A stretch of 64,000 nt of DNA, taken from contig NZ_LMJA01000010.1 in assembly GCF_001428895.1 (NCBI RefSeq), positions 1 through 64,000 on the forward strand, given 5' to 3'. Positions 48,398 through 57,992 of this stretch are shown here, one piece after another. This DNA is from Mycobacterium sp. Root265 (GTDB lineage Bacteria > Actinomycetota > Actinomycetes > Mycobacteriales > Mycobacteriaceae). A program made the translations under genes and the position numbers. How positions within the stretch are numbered: position 1 is the stretch's first letter; each line of letters opens with the position of its first letter. Below the pieces are notes generated by a model. That model did no database searches. It worked only from the letters and a program-made list of their open reading frames with translations, and had not been told where the DNA came from.

Positions 48398-49198
48398 GTG
48401 GGAAGCATCGCGATGAAATTCGCTGCATATCGGCATTTGGGCCATCGACGGGTGCAGGGCTATACGGAATCGTCGGCCATCGGGTTGCTGCATGCCGTCG
48501 ATCAGTACCAGCGCGACGCCGGGATCAATGGCCCCATCGCCGAGATCGGCGTGCATCACGGGCAGCTGTTCATCGCGATGAAGCTCCTGCAGCAACCGGG
48601 TGAGGCGGCCATCGCCATCGACCTGTTCGAGGACCAGGAGTCCAATATCGACAAGTCCGGTCAGGGCGACCGGGACCGCTTCCTGCACCACCTCGACCAG
48701 TGGACCGACCGCACCGGCCTGGTCATCCATCAGGGTGACTCGACCGCGATCGTGCCCGGCGACATCGCCGCGATGTCGAACGTGCGGATCTTCTCCGTCG
48801 ACGGCGGACACACCCAGGAGATCGTGCTCAGCGATATGCGGCTGGCCGAGAAGAGTCTCGTCGACGGCGGAGTGGTGATCGCCGACGACGTGTTCAACCA
48901 GCAGTGGCCCGGCGTGTGCGTCGGCACCGTGCACTACCTGGAGCAGGGCGGCGCGCTGGTGCCGTTCTACATCGGCTACAACAAGGTGTTGTTCACGCAG
49001 CCCGAGCATGCCGAGCGCTACCGCCGCACCCTGGACGCGGCCTACGCCGACCGGACCATGACGGCGGTTTTCGAATCCACCTTCGTCGGCCACCCGGTCA
49101 GCGTGCTGGTGCCGGTGCCCAAGCACCCGGTGCACATCGCGCGGCGCAGCGAGACGGTCCGCAACACCTACCAGAAGGTCGCCAAGCTCATCCGCTGA
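48398..49198 (+). CDS. SAM-dependent methyltransferase (Methyltransf_24/CmcI-like)
   Basis: 266 residues. The order PIAEIGVHHGQLFIAM (motif I region), AIAIDLFEDQESNIDKSGQGDR, VRIFSVDGGHTQEIVLSDMRLAE and GGVVIADDVFNQQWPGV resembles class I methyltransferases that modify sugars, with SVDGGH and ADDVF as probable metal/acceptor-site motifs (as in cephalosporin or macrocin O-methylases). A role in O-methylating a surface glycan is an inference from the family and from the wall-glycan neighbours. Convergent with fadE25 across a long hairpin. Confidence 0.82.
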   Translation: MGSIAMKFAAYRHLGHRRVQGYTESSAIGLLHAVDQYQRDAGINGPIAEIGVHHGQLFIAMKLLQQPGEAAIAIDLFEDQESNIDKSGQGDRDRFLHHLDQWTDRTGLVIHQGDSTAIVPGDIAAMSNVRIFSVDGGHTQEIVLSDMRLAEKSLVDGGVVIADDVFNQQWPGVCVGTVHYLEQGGALVPFYIGYNKVLFTQPEHAERYRRTLDAAYADRTMTAVFESTFVGHPVSVLVPVPKHPVHIARRSETVRNTYQKVAKLIR

Positions 49199-49206
49199 TA
49201 CGCCAA

Positions 49207-49255
49207 TGGCCAGTTATTACACGCCTTTTCGCGAAAAGCGTGCAATAACTGGCCA
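49207..49255. terminator. long hairpin between convergent methyltransferase and fadE25 genes
   Basis: TGGCCAGTTATTACACGCCT at 49207 and following bases pair with 49233-49255 (GAAAAGCGTGCAATAACTGG then CCA) apart from two or three mismatches or bulges. AT-rich compared with the surroundings, and placed right after both stops. Confidence 0.65.
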
Positions 49256-49267
49256 CTCGGCGCAAAC

Positions 49268-50428
<1,161 letters not shown>

Positions 50429-50464
50429 CTGGATCTCCTCGCTACTCGTCAGTAACTTTAGCGG

Positions 50465-50992
50465 TTAATCCGCGCCACCCAGTAGCCGGTCCCGCAGTGC
50501 GGCGTCCTTTGCCAGCACCATCTTCTCCAGGTCGGCCTGGAATGCCTCGATCCGGGCGCGCAGCGCGGGATCGAACGCCCCGAGAATCCGCACCGCGAGC
50601 AGGCCGGCATTGCGGGCACCGCCGATGGACACCGTGGCCACCGGCACCCCGGCGGGCATCTGCACGATGGACAGCAGCGAATCCAACCCGTCCAGGCGCG
50701 CCAGCGGGACCGGTACCCCGATCACCGGCAGCGGGGTCGCGGCGGCGACCATGCCGGGCAGGTGCGCCGCGCCGCCCGCACCGGCGATGATCACCTGGAT
50801 GCCGCGGCCCGCCGCGTGCTGGGCGTAGTCGAGCATCCGGGCCGGCGTGCGGTGCGCCGAGACGACACCGATCTCGAACGGGATCTCGAACTCCGCGAGC
50901 GCGGTGACGGCGTCCTCCATCACCGACCAGTCGCTGTCGCTGCCCATGATGACCCCGACCCGCGGGCCGGGCACGGTGTGCGCTTCGGTCAT
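50465..50992 (-). CDS. purE: N5-carboxyaminoimidazole ribonucleotide mutase, class I PurE
   Basis: 175 residues. PurE hallmarks: [29 protein letters not shown] (catalytic His), [17 protein letters not shown] and [21 protein letters not shown]. It rearranges N5-CAIR to CAIR after PurK. The ATG at 50992 comes one base after the purK stop, so the shorter N-terminus is chosen over the longer open frame reaching 51028. Operon purK-purE. Confidence 0.97.
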   Translation of the reverse strand: MTEAHTVPGPRVGVIMGSDSDWSVMEDAVTALAEFEIPFEIGVVSAHRTPARMLDYAQHAAGRGIQVIIAGAGGAAHLPGMVAAATPLPVIGVPVPLARLDGLDSLLSIVQMPAGVPVATVSIGGARNAGLLAVRILGAFDPALRARIEAFQADLEKMVLAKDAALRDRLLGGAD

Positions 50993-50993
50993 G

Positions 50994-52217
50994 TCAGTGC
51001 CCGTCCCATCCATCCGTCCACTGCGCATGCGACAGCCAGTGTGCTGCGCGCTGCGCTCTTTCCCTCAGTGCGCCAACATATTCCGGGTCATCGGCCGATC
51101 CGCCGGGTGCACCCACCAGATTCACGTGCCCAATCTTGCGGCCGGGCCGCTCCCCCTTGCCGTACAGGTGCACCTTCGCGTCCGGCATCCGCCCGCACAG
51201 GTGGTGCACCCGCTCGTCCATCGACATCCGCGGCGTCTCGGCGGCACCGAGCACATTGCCCATCACGGTCACCGGGGCCAGCGCCGCGGTATCGCCGAGC
51301 GGATAGTCCAGCACCGCCCGCAGGTGCTGTTCGAACTGACTGGTGCGGGCGCCGTCCATGCTCCAGTGCCCCGAGTTGTGCGGGCGCATCGCGAGCTCGT
51401 TGACCAGGATCTCGCCGGTCTCGGTTTCGAACAGCTCGACTGCCAGCACGCCGACGACCCCGAGTTCGGAGGCCAGCCGCAGGCCCAGCGCCTCCGCGCC
51501 GGCCGCGATCTCGCGAGGCAGGCCCGGCGCCGGTGCGATGACCTCCACGCAGATGCCGTCGCGCTGCACGGTCTGCACCACCGGCCAGGCCGCGCCCTGC
51601 CCGAACGGGGACCGGGCCACCAGCGCGGAGAGCTCGCGGCGCCATGCCACCCGCTCCTCCAGCATGACCTCGACACCGTCGGCCAGATACCCGGCGACCG
51701 CCTCCCTGGCGTGCGCAAGATCGCGGGCCAGCACCACGCCGCGGCCGTCATAGCCGCCACGCACCGTCTTGACCACCACCGGACGGGAGGTCCGCGCGGC
51801 AAAGGCATCGACATCGTCGACGGTCCGCACCGCGGAGTAGGCCGGGATGGGTGCGCCCAGGGCCTCCAGCCGGCGGCGCATCACCAGCTTGTCCTGGGCG
51901 TGGATCAGGGCCTGCGGCGGCGGCGCCACCGTGACGCCCTCGGCGACGAGCTGTTCCAGATGCTCGGTCGGCACGTGTTCGTGGTCGAAGGTCAGCGCGG
52001 CGACCCCCTGCGCGGCGCGCCGCAGTGCGTCCAGGTCGGTGTGGGCACCGATCACCACATCGGGTGTGACCTGAGCCGCAGGATCGTCGGGCCCGGCGGC
52101 CAGCACCCGCAGCGTCTGCCCCAGCGCGATGGCGGCCTGGTGGGTCATTCTGGCGAGCTGGCCCCCGCCGATCATCGCGACGGTGGGCGCTCGGGAGTCA
52201 CTGGGCGTTCGGGGCAC
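50994..52217 (-). CDS. purK: N5-carboxyaminoimidazole ribonucleotide synthase
   Basis: 407 residues, ATP-grasp. [18 protein letters not shown] at the N-terminus, [24 protein letters not shown] (ATP loop), [13 protein letters not shown], and late [29 protein letters not shown] (metal and product residues), quoted in one family order. The GTG at 52217 is chosen about 12 residues before the conserved start; the open frame upstream overlaps the gtrA-like gene antisense and is not coding. Divergent from that gene. Confidence 0.96.
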   Translation of the reverse strand: MPRTPSDSRAPTVAMIGGGQLARMTHQAAIALGQTLRVLAAGPDDPAAQVTPDVVIGAHTDLDALRRAAQGVAALTFDHEHVPTEHLEQLVAEGVTVAPPPQALIHAQDKLVMRRRLEALGAPIPAYSAVRTVDDVDAFAARTSRPVVVKTVRGGYDGRGVVLARDLAHAREAVAGYLADGVEVMLEERVAWRRELSALVARSPFGQGAAWPVVQTVQRDGICVEVIAPAPGLPREIAAGAEALGLRLASELGVVGVLAVELFETETGEILVNELAMRPHNSGHWSMDGARTSQFEQHLRAVLDYPLGDTAALAPVTVMGNVLGAAETPRMSMDERVHHLCGRMPDAKVHLYGKGERPGRKIGHVNLVGAPGGSADDPEYVGALRERAQRAAHWLSHAQWTDGWDGH

Positions 52218-52311
52218 GGCACATATGTTGTCATGTCCCGGGTGACCTCCATACGGGACGACCGGTACCGGCAGTGACCTGCACAGGTTCACGTTGGGCA
52301 GGGAGTTTCCG

Positions 52312-52317
52312 TAGACT
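52312..52317 (+). promoter_or_regulatory. -10 element (TAGACT) for leaderless gtrA-like gene
   Basis: TAGACT is 8 bases before the GTG at 52326. It favours this GTG over a TTG nine bases upstream that would lie inside the promoter. Confidence 0.5.
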
Positions 52318-52325
52318 TGATCCTC

Positions 52326-53036
52326 GTGTCCTTCGCTGATGCCACGATTGCGCGGCTTCCCCGCCCGATCCGGCCCTTCGCCGAGCGGCACCATGAGCTC
52401 ATCAAGTTCGCGCTCGTGGGCGCGACGACTTTCGTCATCGACTCCGCGATCTTCTACACGCTCAAGCTGACCGTCCTGGAGCCCAAGCCGGTGACGGCCA
52501 AGATCATCGCCGGCATCGTGGCGGTCATCGCGTCCTACATTCTCAACCGGGAATGGAGCTTCAAGGACCGCGGCGGCCGCGAACGCCACCATGAGGCGCT
52601 GCTGTTCTTCGGGGTCAGCGGCGTGGGCGTGGTGCTGGCCATGGCCCCGCTGTACTTCTCCAGCTACGTGCTGGGCCTGCGGGTGCCCGAGGTGTCGCTG
52701 ACGGTGGAGAACATCGCCGACTTCATCTCGGCCTACGTCATCGGCAACCTGCTGCAGATGGCCTTCCGGTTCTGGGCGTTCCGCCGCTGGGTGTTCCCCG
52801 ACGAGCACGCGCGCAACCCGGAGAAGGCCCTGGAGTCCACCCTCACCGCCGGCGGTATCGCCGAGGCCTTCGAGGACCATGCCGAGCACCACGGTCAGGT
52901 CGGTCAGAGCGCCGGGCGCGGCTTCGACGAGAACGGCGCCGGCGACGAGAACACCGTCACCCCGCTACGCCGACGGGTCCGCGACACCGATCAGCTCGGC
53001 GATTCCTCGGAGTCGAGGGTGTCGAAGACTTCGTGA
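52326..53036 (+). CDS. GtrA-family membrane protein
   Basis: 236 residues. Four hydrophobic helices between residues about 25 and 150 with the GtrA pattern (HELIKFALVGATTFVIDSAIF at the first helix, SYILNREWSFKDRGG, QMAFRFWAFRRWVF). GtrA proteins are thought to move polyprenyl-phosphate sugars across the membrane or serve wall arabinan synthesis. The hydrophilic C-terminal 80 residues (EHARNPEKALES, DHAEHHGQVGQ) are unusual in length. Its 3' end overlaps the convergent PH-domain gene by 46 bases. Confidence 0.9.
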   Translation: MSFADATIARLPRPIRPFAERHHELIKFALVGATTFVIDSAIFYTLKLTVLEPKPVTAKIIAGIVAVIASYILNREWSFKDRGGRERHHEALLFFGVSGVGVVLAMAPLYFSSYVLGLRVPEVSLTVENIADFISAYVIGNLLQMAFRFWAFRRWVFPDEHARNPEKALESTLTAGGIAEAFEDHAEHHGQVGQSAGRGFDENGAGDENTVTPLRRRVRDTDQLGDSSESRVSKTS

Positions 53037-53509
53037 TAGAGCAGGGAGTGCACCTGCTCGACGCGCGGAATGTCGTAGAACTCCAGCGGATCCTGTGACG
53101 CGGACTCGATGATCAGCGTGCCGGTGCGCAGCATCCGGTCCAGTACGCCGTGCTTGAACTCCACGCTGTTGATCCGGGCCAGCGGGATGTCGATGCCGCT
53201 ACGGGTCAGCAGGCCGTGGCGGAACATCACCCGGCGGTCGGTGATCACGAAATGCGTTGTCCACCACGTCAGGAACGGCCACAGGGTGAGCCATCCGACC
53301 AGCACCAACCAGAGCGCGGCGATGACACCGAAGATGATCCGCTTGGCATTGTCGTCCCAATCGGTCTGATTGACCCAGCCGGCACCGAACGCGGCCAGCG
53401 CACTGGCCAGCAGCAGCACCAACGCGGGAGCGAGCAGCCGCTTCCAGTGCGGGTGCCGGTGCAGCACCACATGCTCGTCTCTGGCCAGCACGTTCTCCGG
53501 ATAGCCCAC
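52991..53509 (-). CDS. bacterial PH-domain (DUF304/YdbS-like) membrane protein
   Basis: 172 residues. Two hydrophobic segments (about 25-45 and 58-82) precede a bPH2 domain with THFVITDRRVMFRHGLLTRSGIDIPLARINSVEFKHG and a final TLIIESASQDPLEFYDIPRVEQV. The role is unknown; membrane-associated PH domains of this type are widespread in actinobacteria (Rv3278c). The GTG at 53509 is 10 bases after the birA stop. The last 15 codons overlap the gtrA-like gene on the other strand. Confidence 0.87.
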   Translation of the reverse strand: MGYPENVLARDEHVVLHRHPHWKRLLAPALVLLLASALAAFGAGWVNQTDWDDNAKRIIFGVIAALWLVLVGWLTLWPFLTWWTTHFVITDRRVMFRHGLLTRSGIDIPLARINSVEFKHGVLDRMLRTGTLIIESASQDPLEFYDIPRVEQVHSLLYHEVFDTLDSEESPS

Positions 53510-53519
53510 GGTGTGGACT

Positions 53520-54323
53520 CTACTCAAACACCTCACCGGATAGCGGGCGCAAATGCACAATATCGGCCGCGGCGATGACCTCGGTGCCCGCGCCGGTGTC
53601 GATGCAGAGCCGGCCCTGCGCGTCGATGGCCGTGGCGGTGCCGACGATCTCCTTGCCGCCGGGCAGCAGTGCGCGCACCGGTCGGCCCAAGGTGGCGCTG
53701 CGTTCCCGATAATCCGTCAGCAGCGCCGCGGCCTCCCCGGCCTGCCAGGCCTGGATGCGGGTGGCCAGCTCGCCCAACAGGATCCGGGCGATCTCGGTGC
53801 GTTCGGCGCTCACCCCGAGTGCGCGCACCGAGGTGGCGTGGGGCTGGCCGATCTCCTCGGGCAGTACCGCGACATTCAGGCCGATGCCCAGCACCACGAC
53901 CGGTTTGGGCGAGGCCACCTCGGCAAGGATGCCTGCGATCTTGGCGCCGTCGATCAGGACGTCGTTGGGCCATTTCACGCCGGCCCGGATGCCGACGGCG
54001 GCCAGGGTGTCGGAGACCGCGACACCGGCCAGCAGTGGCAGCAGCCCCCACTGTTGTTCGTCGACGCCTTCGGCGGAGATGGCCACCGACACGATGACCA
54101 GTCCGCGCGGCACCGCGGTCCAGGCGCGTCCACCCCGTCCGCGCCCGGCGCTCTGATGCTCGGCGAGCAGCACCGCTCCGGCGATGTCCTCACCGGCGGC
54201 GGCCCGCGCGATCAGATCGGCGTTGGTCGATCCCGTCTCCTCGACGATGTCGAGGCGGTGCCACGGCGCGCGCAGATCGGCGCGCAGGGCGTCGACATCG
54301 AGGGGTAGCCGGTCAGCAGTCAT
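53520..54323 (-). CDS. birA: biotin--[acetyl-CoA-carboxylase] ligase
   Basis: 267 residues, class I biotin ligase lacking the DNA-binding N-terminus, so it is an enzyme only. VEETGSTNADLIARA, the biotinyl-AMP loop QSAGRGRGGRAW, VKWPNDVLIDGAKIAGILAE and VVVLGIGLNV are all present, plus the small C-terminal SH3-like domain. It biotinylates acyl-CoA carboxylases needed for lipid synthesis. ATG start; it overlaps the LIP esterase stop upstream by 11 bases. The accD5 gene that I remember beside birA in M. tuberculosis is not in this window. Confidence 0.96.
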   Translation of the reverse strand: MTADRLPLDVDALRADLRAPWHRLDIVEETGSTNADLIARAAAGEDIAGAVLLAEHQSAGRGRGGRAWTAVPRGLVIVSVAISAEGVDEQQWGLLPLLAGVAVSDTLAAVGIRAGVKWPNDVLIDGAKIAGILAEVASPKPVVVLGIGLNVAVLPEEIGQPHATSVRALGVSAERTEIARILLGELATRIQAWQAGEAAALLTDYRERSATLGRPVRALLPGGKEIVGTATAIDAQGRLCIDTGAGTEVIAAADIVHLRPLSGEVFE

Positions 54324-55578
54324 TTCGCACCGGCTGATCAGCGAAAATCTTTGTCATCCAATCCAGTTGGCTCGCGAGATCGACACCCGCGTGCCCCTTG
54401 TCCGGTTCGAACTGCACTGTCACCGTTCCTCCCATGGCGCATGCGCGCTGAATGGCCGCTGCCGTCCACGCCGCGTCGACAAGGGTATCGGCCCCGCCGT
54501 ACCAGACCGATAGCGGCGCCGACAGTGGGCGCTGCGGAAGTGCCCAGTCCCGCAGCAGCTGTCGCAACTGGTCGGCCGCGGCCACCGACTGCGGTGCGAC
54601 ATCGTGCTGGCGCAGATGTTCTGCGGCACTCTGCCGTTCGTAGATCTGCGGCGCCTGGCACGCGGTGATGACCGACCAGTACTGCGCGCCGGCCCCGGCC
54701 CGGAAGTCGTCACGGTTGAGTTCCGGATGAAGCCGCGCGAGCGATTCGACGATGACCGGCATGGCCAGCAGTTGGTCGGCGGTCAGTTCACCGCGCAGCG
54801 ACTTATCCGCGAAGCCACTCACGTCTGCGGCCGGCGCGGCCGCGACCGTCCCGAGCAGCTTCAGTTCGGGGGCGTACACCGAGGCCTGTTCGTTGGCGGC
54901 CCAGGTGGCCGCGCCGCCCTGCGAGTGGCCGAATCCCAGCCACTTGGTGGACACCTCGGGGAAGGTGTGGCGCAGCGCCCGCACGCTGTCGATCATGTTC
55001 AGCCCGGCGGTCCTGGCATCCAGGTACGGGTGAATCCCCTTGGCGCCCAGTCCTTGGTAATCGGGCACCGCCACCGCGAAACCGCGGTCGATGAACGGTG
55101 TCACGAAGGCCAGCGCGCCGAGCATGGTGTCCGACCGCGACGGGGCGCAGGGATTGTCGATGCCGACGGTGCCGTGGCCGATGGCCACGATGGGCCAGCC
55201 GCCCGGCGGCGGGGCGCTTTTGGGGGTGAACACCGAACCGGAGACCACGGTGGGCGCGCCGGTGTCACCGGATGTCGAGCGGTACAGCACCCGCGCCGCG
55301 CGCAGATCGCGGGCCTCCACCCGCCGGGTCACCCCGGGCATGGTGGTGGCCGTGACCAACGAGCCGGGTCCGGCGTCGGTGAGGTCGGCGGTGTCGATGG
55401 CGACGGGCGCTCCGCCCGAGGACGGGAAGCTGTTCAGGAATTCCAGACCCAGCGGCACGGCGAACGGCAATAGTGCACGGCCGAGCAGGATCTGGGCGAG
55501 GACGACGACGAAGATGGTGACGGCGACGGCGGTGCGTTTGAGCCAACGCGGCCTGTCGTTGCTCCGGGAAAGCCGCAC
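54313..55578 (-). CDS. membrane-anchored secretory-lipase (LIP) family esterase, copy 4
   Basis: 421 residues. One N-terminal membrane anchor (about 15-40), then an exported alpha/beta-hydrolase: GHGTVGIDNPCAPS near the oxyanion hole, nucleophile GHSQGG, Asp in YGGADTLVD, and His in PDKGHAGVD. It shares long blocks with the copy at 57993 (SLARLHPELNRDDFR, DSVRALRHTFP), so the two are recent paralogues. It follows the sugar-transferase gene by 58 bases and overlaps birA. An acyl esterase or transacylase acting outside the membrane is likely; substrate unknown. Confidence 0.85.
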   Translation of the reverse strand: MRLSRSNDRPRWLKRTAVAVTIFVVVLAQILLGRALLPFAVPLGLEFLNSFPSSGGAPVAIDTADLTDAGPGSLVTATTMPGVTRRVEARDLRAARVLYRSTSGDTGAPTVVSGSVFTPKSAPPPGGWPIVAIGHGTVGIDNPCAPSRSDTMLGALAFVTPFIDRGFAVAVPDYQGLGAKGIHPYLDARTAGLNMIDSVRALRHTFPEVSTKWLGFGHSQGGAATWAANEQASVYAPELKLLGTVAAAPAADVSGFADKSLRGELTADQLLAMPVIVESLARLHPELNRDDFRAGAGAQYWSVITACQAPQIYERQSAAEHLRQHDVAPQSVAAADQLRQLLRDWALPQRPLSAPLSVWYGGADTLVDAAWTAAAIQRACAMGGTVTVQFEPDKGHAGVDLASQLDWMTKIFADQPVRNDC

Positions 55579-55636
55579 GTCCCTACGCTACCGGACGTCC
55601 GTCACGGGACTGCGAAGCGAAAGCGACCCGGGTGGG

Positions 55637-57169
55637 TCAGTAGGCGCCGGTGCCGCCCAGCACGGTGCGCACGGTCTTGAGGGCGATCAGCAGATCACCG
55701 CTGATGGACCAGTTCTCGACGTAGGACAGATCCAGGCGCACCGAGTCGTCCCAGGACAGATCGGCGCGACCGCTGACCTGCCACAGGCCGGTGATACCCG
55801 GCAGCACCAGCAGACGGCGACGGACCTGGTCGGTGTAGGCATCGGCTTCGCACGGCAGCGGCGGGCGCGGGCCCACCACGCTCATGTCCTTGCGCAGCAC
55901 GTTGATGAACTGGGGCAGTTCGTCGATGCTGTAGCGGCGCAGGATCCGGCCCACCGCGGTCACCCGGGGGTCGCGGCGGATCTTGAACAGCACGCCGCCG
56001 TCCATCTCGTTCATGTCGGCCAGGCCGGCGACCAACTTGTCGGCGTTCTCCACCATGGTCCGCAGCTTGATCATCTGGAACGGCTTGCCGTCCAGGCCGA
56101 TGCGCTCGGACATGTAGAAGATCGAGCCACGGCTGGTGAGCTTGATCGCGATGGCGCTGACCAGCAGCAGCGGGAATGCGGCGGTGAGCACGGCGAGCGA
56201 GACGAAGATGTCGAAGGCGCGCTTCTGCACCTTCGTCGTGCCGCTGTACTGCGGCTTCTCGACGTGGATGAGGTTCAGACCGGCGACCGGGCGCATGGTC
56301 AGGCGCGGACCGGCCACATCGACCATGCCCGGTGAGACCACGAGGTCGACGCCGAGGCGATCGAGATCCCAGGACAGCTCGCGCACGCCCTCGGGGCCGA
56401 GGTGCTCGGTGGTGGTCAGTGCGACCGTGTCGGCGTTGGCCTTGGCGATCGCCTCTTCCACCTGATGCTCGTCGCCCAGGATCGGCAGTGGGCCGACGCC
56501 GGGCACGTCGAGCGTGCCGCCACCGACGCGGCCGGTGAGGCAGACACCCACGACCGAGTAGCCGTAACCCCAGGCGCGGTCGAGGGACTGGACCAGGCTG
56601 CGCACCGCGGCCGCGTTACCGACCGCCACCACAGCGTTGACGCACTGTCCGCGCTTGCGGTACCAGCCGAGGACCCGGCGGCAGGCGGCACGGCCCAGCA
56701 CCAGGAACACCAGACCGAGCGGGAAGGCCAGCGCCAGGTAGCCGCGCGCGTACTCCGGCCGGAAGATCATCAATGTGACGGCGACGACGCCGATGGTCGC
56801 CAGCGTGGCCGAGAGCACCCGTCGGTACTCCTCGATGCCGGCACCGACGATGCGCGGGGACCGGCTGCGGTAGGCCGTCAGCAAACCCAGCCAGATCAAG
56901 CCGAAGATCACCGACAGCAGGCCGAAGTACTTGGTGAGCGGATCGAAATCGGTAACTGGGCGCCCCAGGCGCACCATCTGGGCGCACGCCATGGCAGCGC
57001 CCACGACAACGACATCGGTGACCAACAGCGCCAACCCGTAGCGCCGCTGCCACTGCAGTCCGTCGTGGTCGCGGGCGGGCGCCGCGCTCACCAGAGCGAT
57101 CGGCGCTTCCGTCTCTCTCACCAACGTCACGTGCGCGTCCACCTTCGTTTGCTGCACCGGTCCAAGCAT
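55637..57169 (-). CDS. polyprenyl-phosphate sugar-1-phosphate transferase (WbaP/CpsE type)
   Basis: About 510 residues. Four N-terminal membrane helices (about 55-180), a Rossmann-like CoA-binding-type middle domain, one more helix, and the C-terminal bacterial sugar transferase domain with KRAFDIFVSLAVL, MIKLRTMVENAD, KIRRDPRVTAVGRILRRYSIDELPQFINVL and MSVVGPRPPLPCE, SGRADLSWDD, YVENWS. It loads the first sugar phosphate onto decaprenyl phosphate to start a polysaccharide repeat. The ATG at 57169 is used; the frame opens up to 57229, and neither has a good ribosome-binding site. Preceded by an 823-base gene-free region. Confidence 0.92.
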   Translation of the reverse strand: MLGPVQQTKVDAHVTLVRETEAPIALVSAAPARDHDGLQWQRRYGLALLVTDVVVVGAAMACAQMVRLGRPVTDFDPLTKYFGLLSVIFGLIWLGLLTAYRSRSPRIVGAGIEEYRRVLSATLATIGVVAVTLMIFRPEYARGYLALAFPLGLVFLVLGRAACRRVLGWYRKRGQCVNAVVAVGNAAAVRSLVQSLDRAWGYGYSVVGVCLTGRVGGGTLDVPGVGPLPILGDEHQVEEAIAKANADTVALTTTEHLGPEGVRELSWDLDRLGVDLVVSPGMVDVAGPRLTMRPVAGLNLIHVEKPQYSGTTKVQKRAFDIFVSLAVLTAAFPLLLVSAIAIKLTSRGSIFYMSERIGLDGKPFQMIKLRTMVENADKLVAGLADMNEMDGGVLFKIRRDPRVTAVGRILRRYSIDELPQFINVLRKDMSVVGPRPPLPCEADAYTDQVRRRLLVLPGITGLWQVSGRADLSWDDSVRLDLSYVENWSISGDLLIALKTVRTVLGGTGAY

Positions 57170-57992
57170 GCTGACTAAGACTATCGCTTTGTTTCCTGCT
57201 TCTTGCAACATTTCGGCCCAAATATCCACCCTTCGGCTGACGCCGGCGCAAATTCGCCGGTGGATATGATCTTGATTTGCCGGATCTGGCCGCGCGGGTG
57301 AGTCGGTAAAAACTGACGCCCGCGACGATTTGACCTGGTAATTAAGCCTAAGCCGAGTCTGTTAATCCCATGTACTCATGGGTTATCGCCGGGGTTGCCG
57401 ATGCGTTACACCTGAATCAAGATCTTCCGGCGCCCGGCGAGTCGGCCGAAGAGCCATTGCTGAAACTGCGCTTGCGTGCAAGGTTCCGACGTTTTATGGC
57501 TTAGCCGCGGCACACACCACCGGCAACCTGCCCAGACCTCCCGGCGATCGGCGACGGCCCGATGGGCATTCCGGTATGACGTTGCGAGAAGTCGCTGGCC
57601 GCCGGCACGGGAGTGCTTGCAATCGCGAACATGTCCTACCCGCCGTGACCAGCGGCCAAACGCCGGACCAGCCACGCAGACGGACCGGACCGTGCGAATG
57701 GCGTCGCGCACCATTGGCGCAGCGGCCCACCCACCTATTCACTTCGGCATCATCCGCCCCAATATGAATGGCACATTCGTGCCATTCCTCATTCGCCATT
57801 CCTCGAATAGCGAATCGCAGCGCTGCGAGGACACCGAATTGACAGTGCCTGACACATCGGTTTGCCGGGTAACAGGCACATCACGGCGACTTCGCTGCCG
57901 GGGTCCGGGGCAATGCCCCTGCCGGGCCGTAGGAGGGCGCCAGGAGGGAGTTCGCGCCGGTGCGGCGGCACGACCGGGTACCCGTAGCAGGA
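57170..57992. other. 823-base region without a supported gene
   Basis: Only short frames with no family signal. Near the sugar-transferase start it is AT-richer, with inverted repeats CCGGCG-CAAATT-CGCCGG (57243-57260) and CCCATG-TACT-CATGGG (57367-57382), both possible regulatory sites or leader hairpins. Near the LIP stop are GTGCCTG/CAGGCAC (57845-57879) and GGGGC-AAT-GCCCC (57907-57919), candidate terminators for the operon that ends at 57993. It thus separates two transcription units of the polysaccharide cluster. Confidence 0.5.
57907..57919 (-). terminator. small GC hairpin downstream of the LIP/acyltransferase operon
   Basis: GGGGC-AAT-GCCCC, 74 bases past the stop at 57993 in the direction of transcription. 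Short stem, so weak support. Confidence 0.3.

Noticed and set aside
55600-55640. Further copy of the interspersed repeat near 55.6 kb
   Set aside because: Only CGAAGCGA is shared, too short to count as a copy.
57378-57767. Small plus-strand frame in the gap before the sugar-transferase gene
   Set aside because: No ribosome-binding site, arginine-rich translation without family signal, and competing frames of similar length on both strands.
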